Shown piece after piece: positions 5,721-5,754 of a stretch of 5,754 nucleotides of DNA. The notes under the pieces were generated by a model. That model did not search any database. It was not told the DNA's origin and saw only the letters and a program-made list of their open reading frames with translations. The number at the start of each line of letters is the position of its first letter. Position 1 is the stretch's first letter. The stretch is from Methylococcaceae bacterium NSM2-1 (GTDB taxonomy: Bacteria; Pseudomonadota; Gammaproteobacteria; Methylococcales; Methylomonadaceae): positions 1-5,754 of the forward strand of contig NQJI01000106.1 of the NCBI GenBank assembly GCA_002256705.1, given 5' to 3'. The translations under genes were made by a program, and so were the position numbers.

Positions 5721-5749
5721 GCAATCGCTCCTTGTATTGCCCTACAAGG
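5721..5749. repeat. Two overlapping, mutually exclusive hairpins at the right edge
   Basis: CCTTGTA (5730-5736) and TACAAGG (5743-5749) make a perfect 7-bp stem with a 6-base loop. GCAAT (5721-5725) and ATTGC (5736-5740) make a competing 5-bp stem whose right arm lies across the loop of the first. Neither is followed by a T-run on either strand, so a terminator is not supported. The rest of 5633-5754 shows no gene and no convincing promoter. Confidence 0.45.
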
Positions 5750-5754
5750 CATAC

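Overview
The window is a compact bacterial housekeeping segment, with all recognisable genes on the minus strand, so transcription runs from high to low coordinates. In transcription order it reads prmA (L11 methyltransferase), rlmI-type 23S rRNA methyltransferase, a 61-residue Cys-rich metal-binding-domain protein, a 187-residue unrecognised membrane protein, dusB (tRNA-dihydrouridine synthase), fis (nucleoid protein), and the 5' two thirds of purH, which runs off the left edge. The dusB-fis pair is a hallmark of Gammaproteobacteria. A prmA / dusB-fis-purH neighbourhood recalls the Pseudomonas-type order. The moderate, slightly AT-leaning composition and the two unknown small proteins would fit a gammaproteobacterium such as a methanotroph (Methylococcales), but that genus-level idea is only an impression.

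Region by region: 5633-5754 is a non-coding leader ahead of prmA with several short inverted repeats. 4754-5632 is prmA. 4526-4753 is a 228 bp spacer holding a palindromic MITE/REP-like element (about 4606-4707) and a run of degenerate heptamers. 3329-4525 is the rlmI-type gene, followed after 18 bp by the 61-aa protein (3125-3310) and after 13 bp more by the 187-aa protein (2548-3111); these three look like one transcription unit. 2368-2547 is a non-coding spacer with seven perfect copies of an 8-bp tandem repeat, an inverted arm of that repeat, and another heptamer run next to the dusB start. dusB (1384-2367), fis (1098-1382) and purH (1-1026, partial) form the downstream unit.

Functionally the genes mostly serve the translation apparatus and growth: L11 methylation, 23S rRNA methylation, tRNA dihydrouridylation, growth-phase control by Fis, and purine synthesis by PurH. 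The two Cys-containing proteins in the middle do not obviously belong to that theme and are the least explained coding content. The spacers are rich in repeats of at least three types, and these are the least explained non-coding content.
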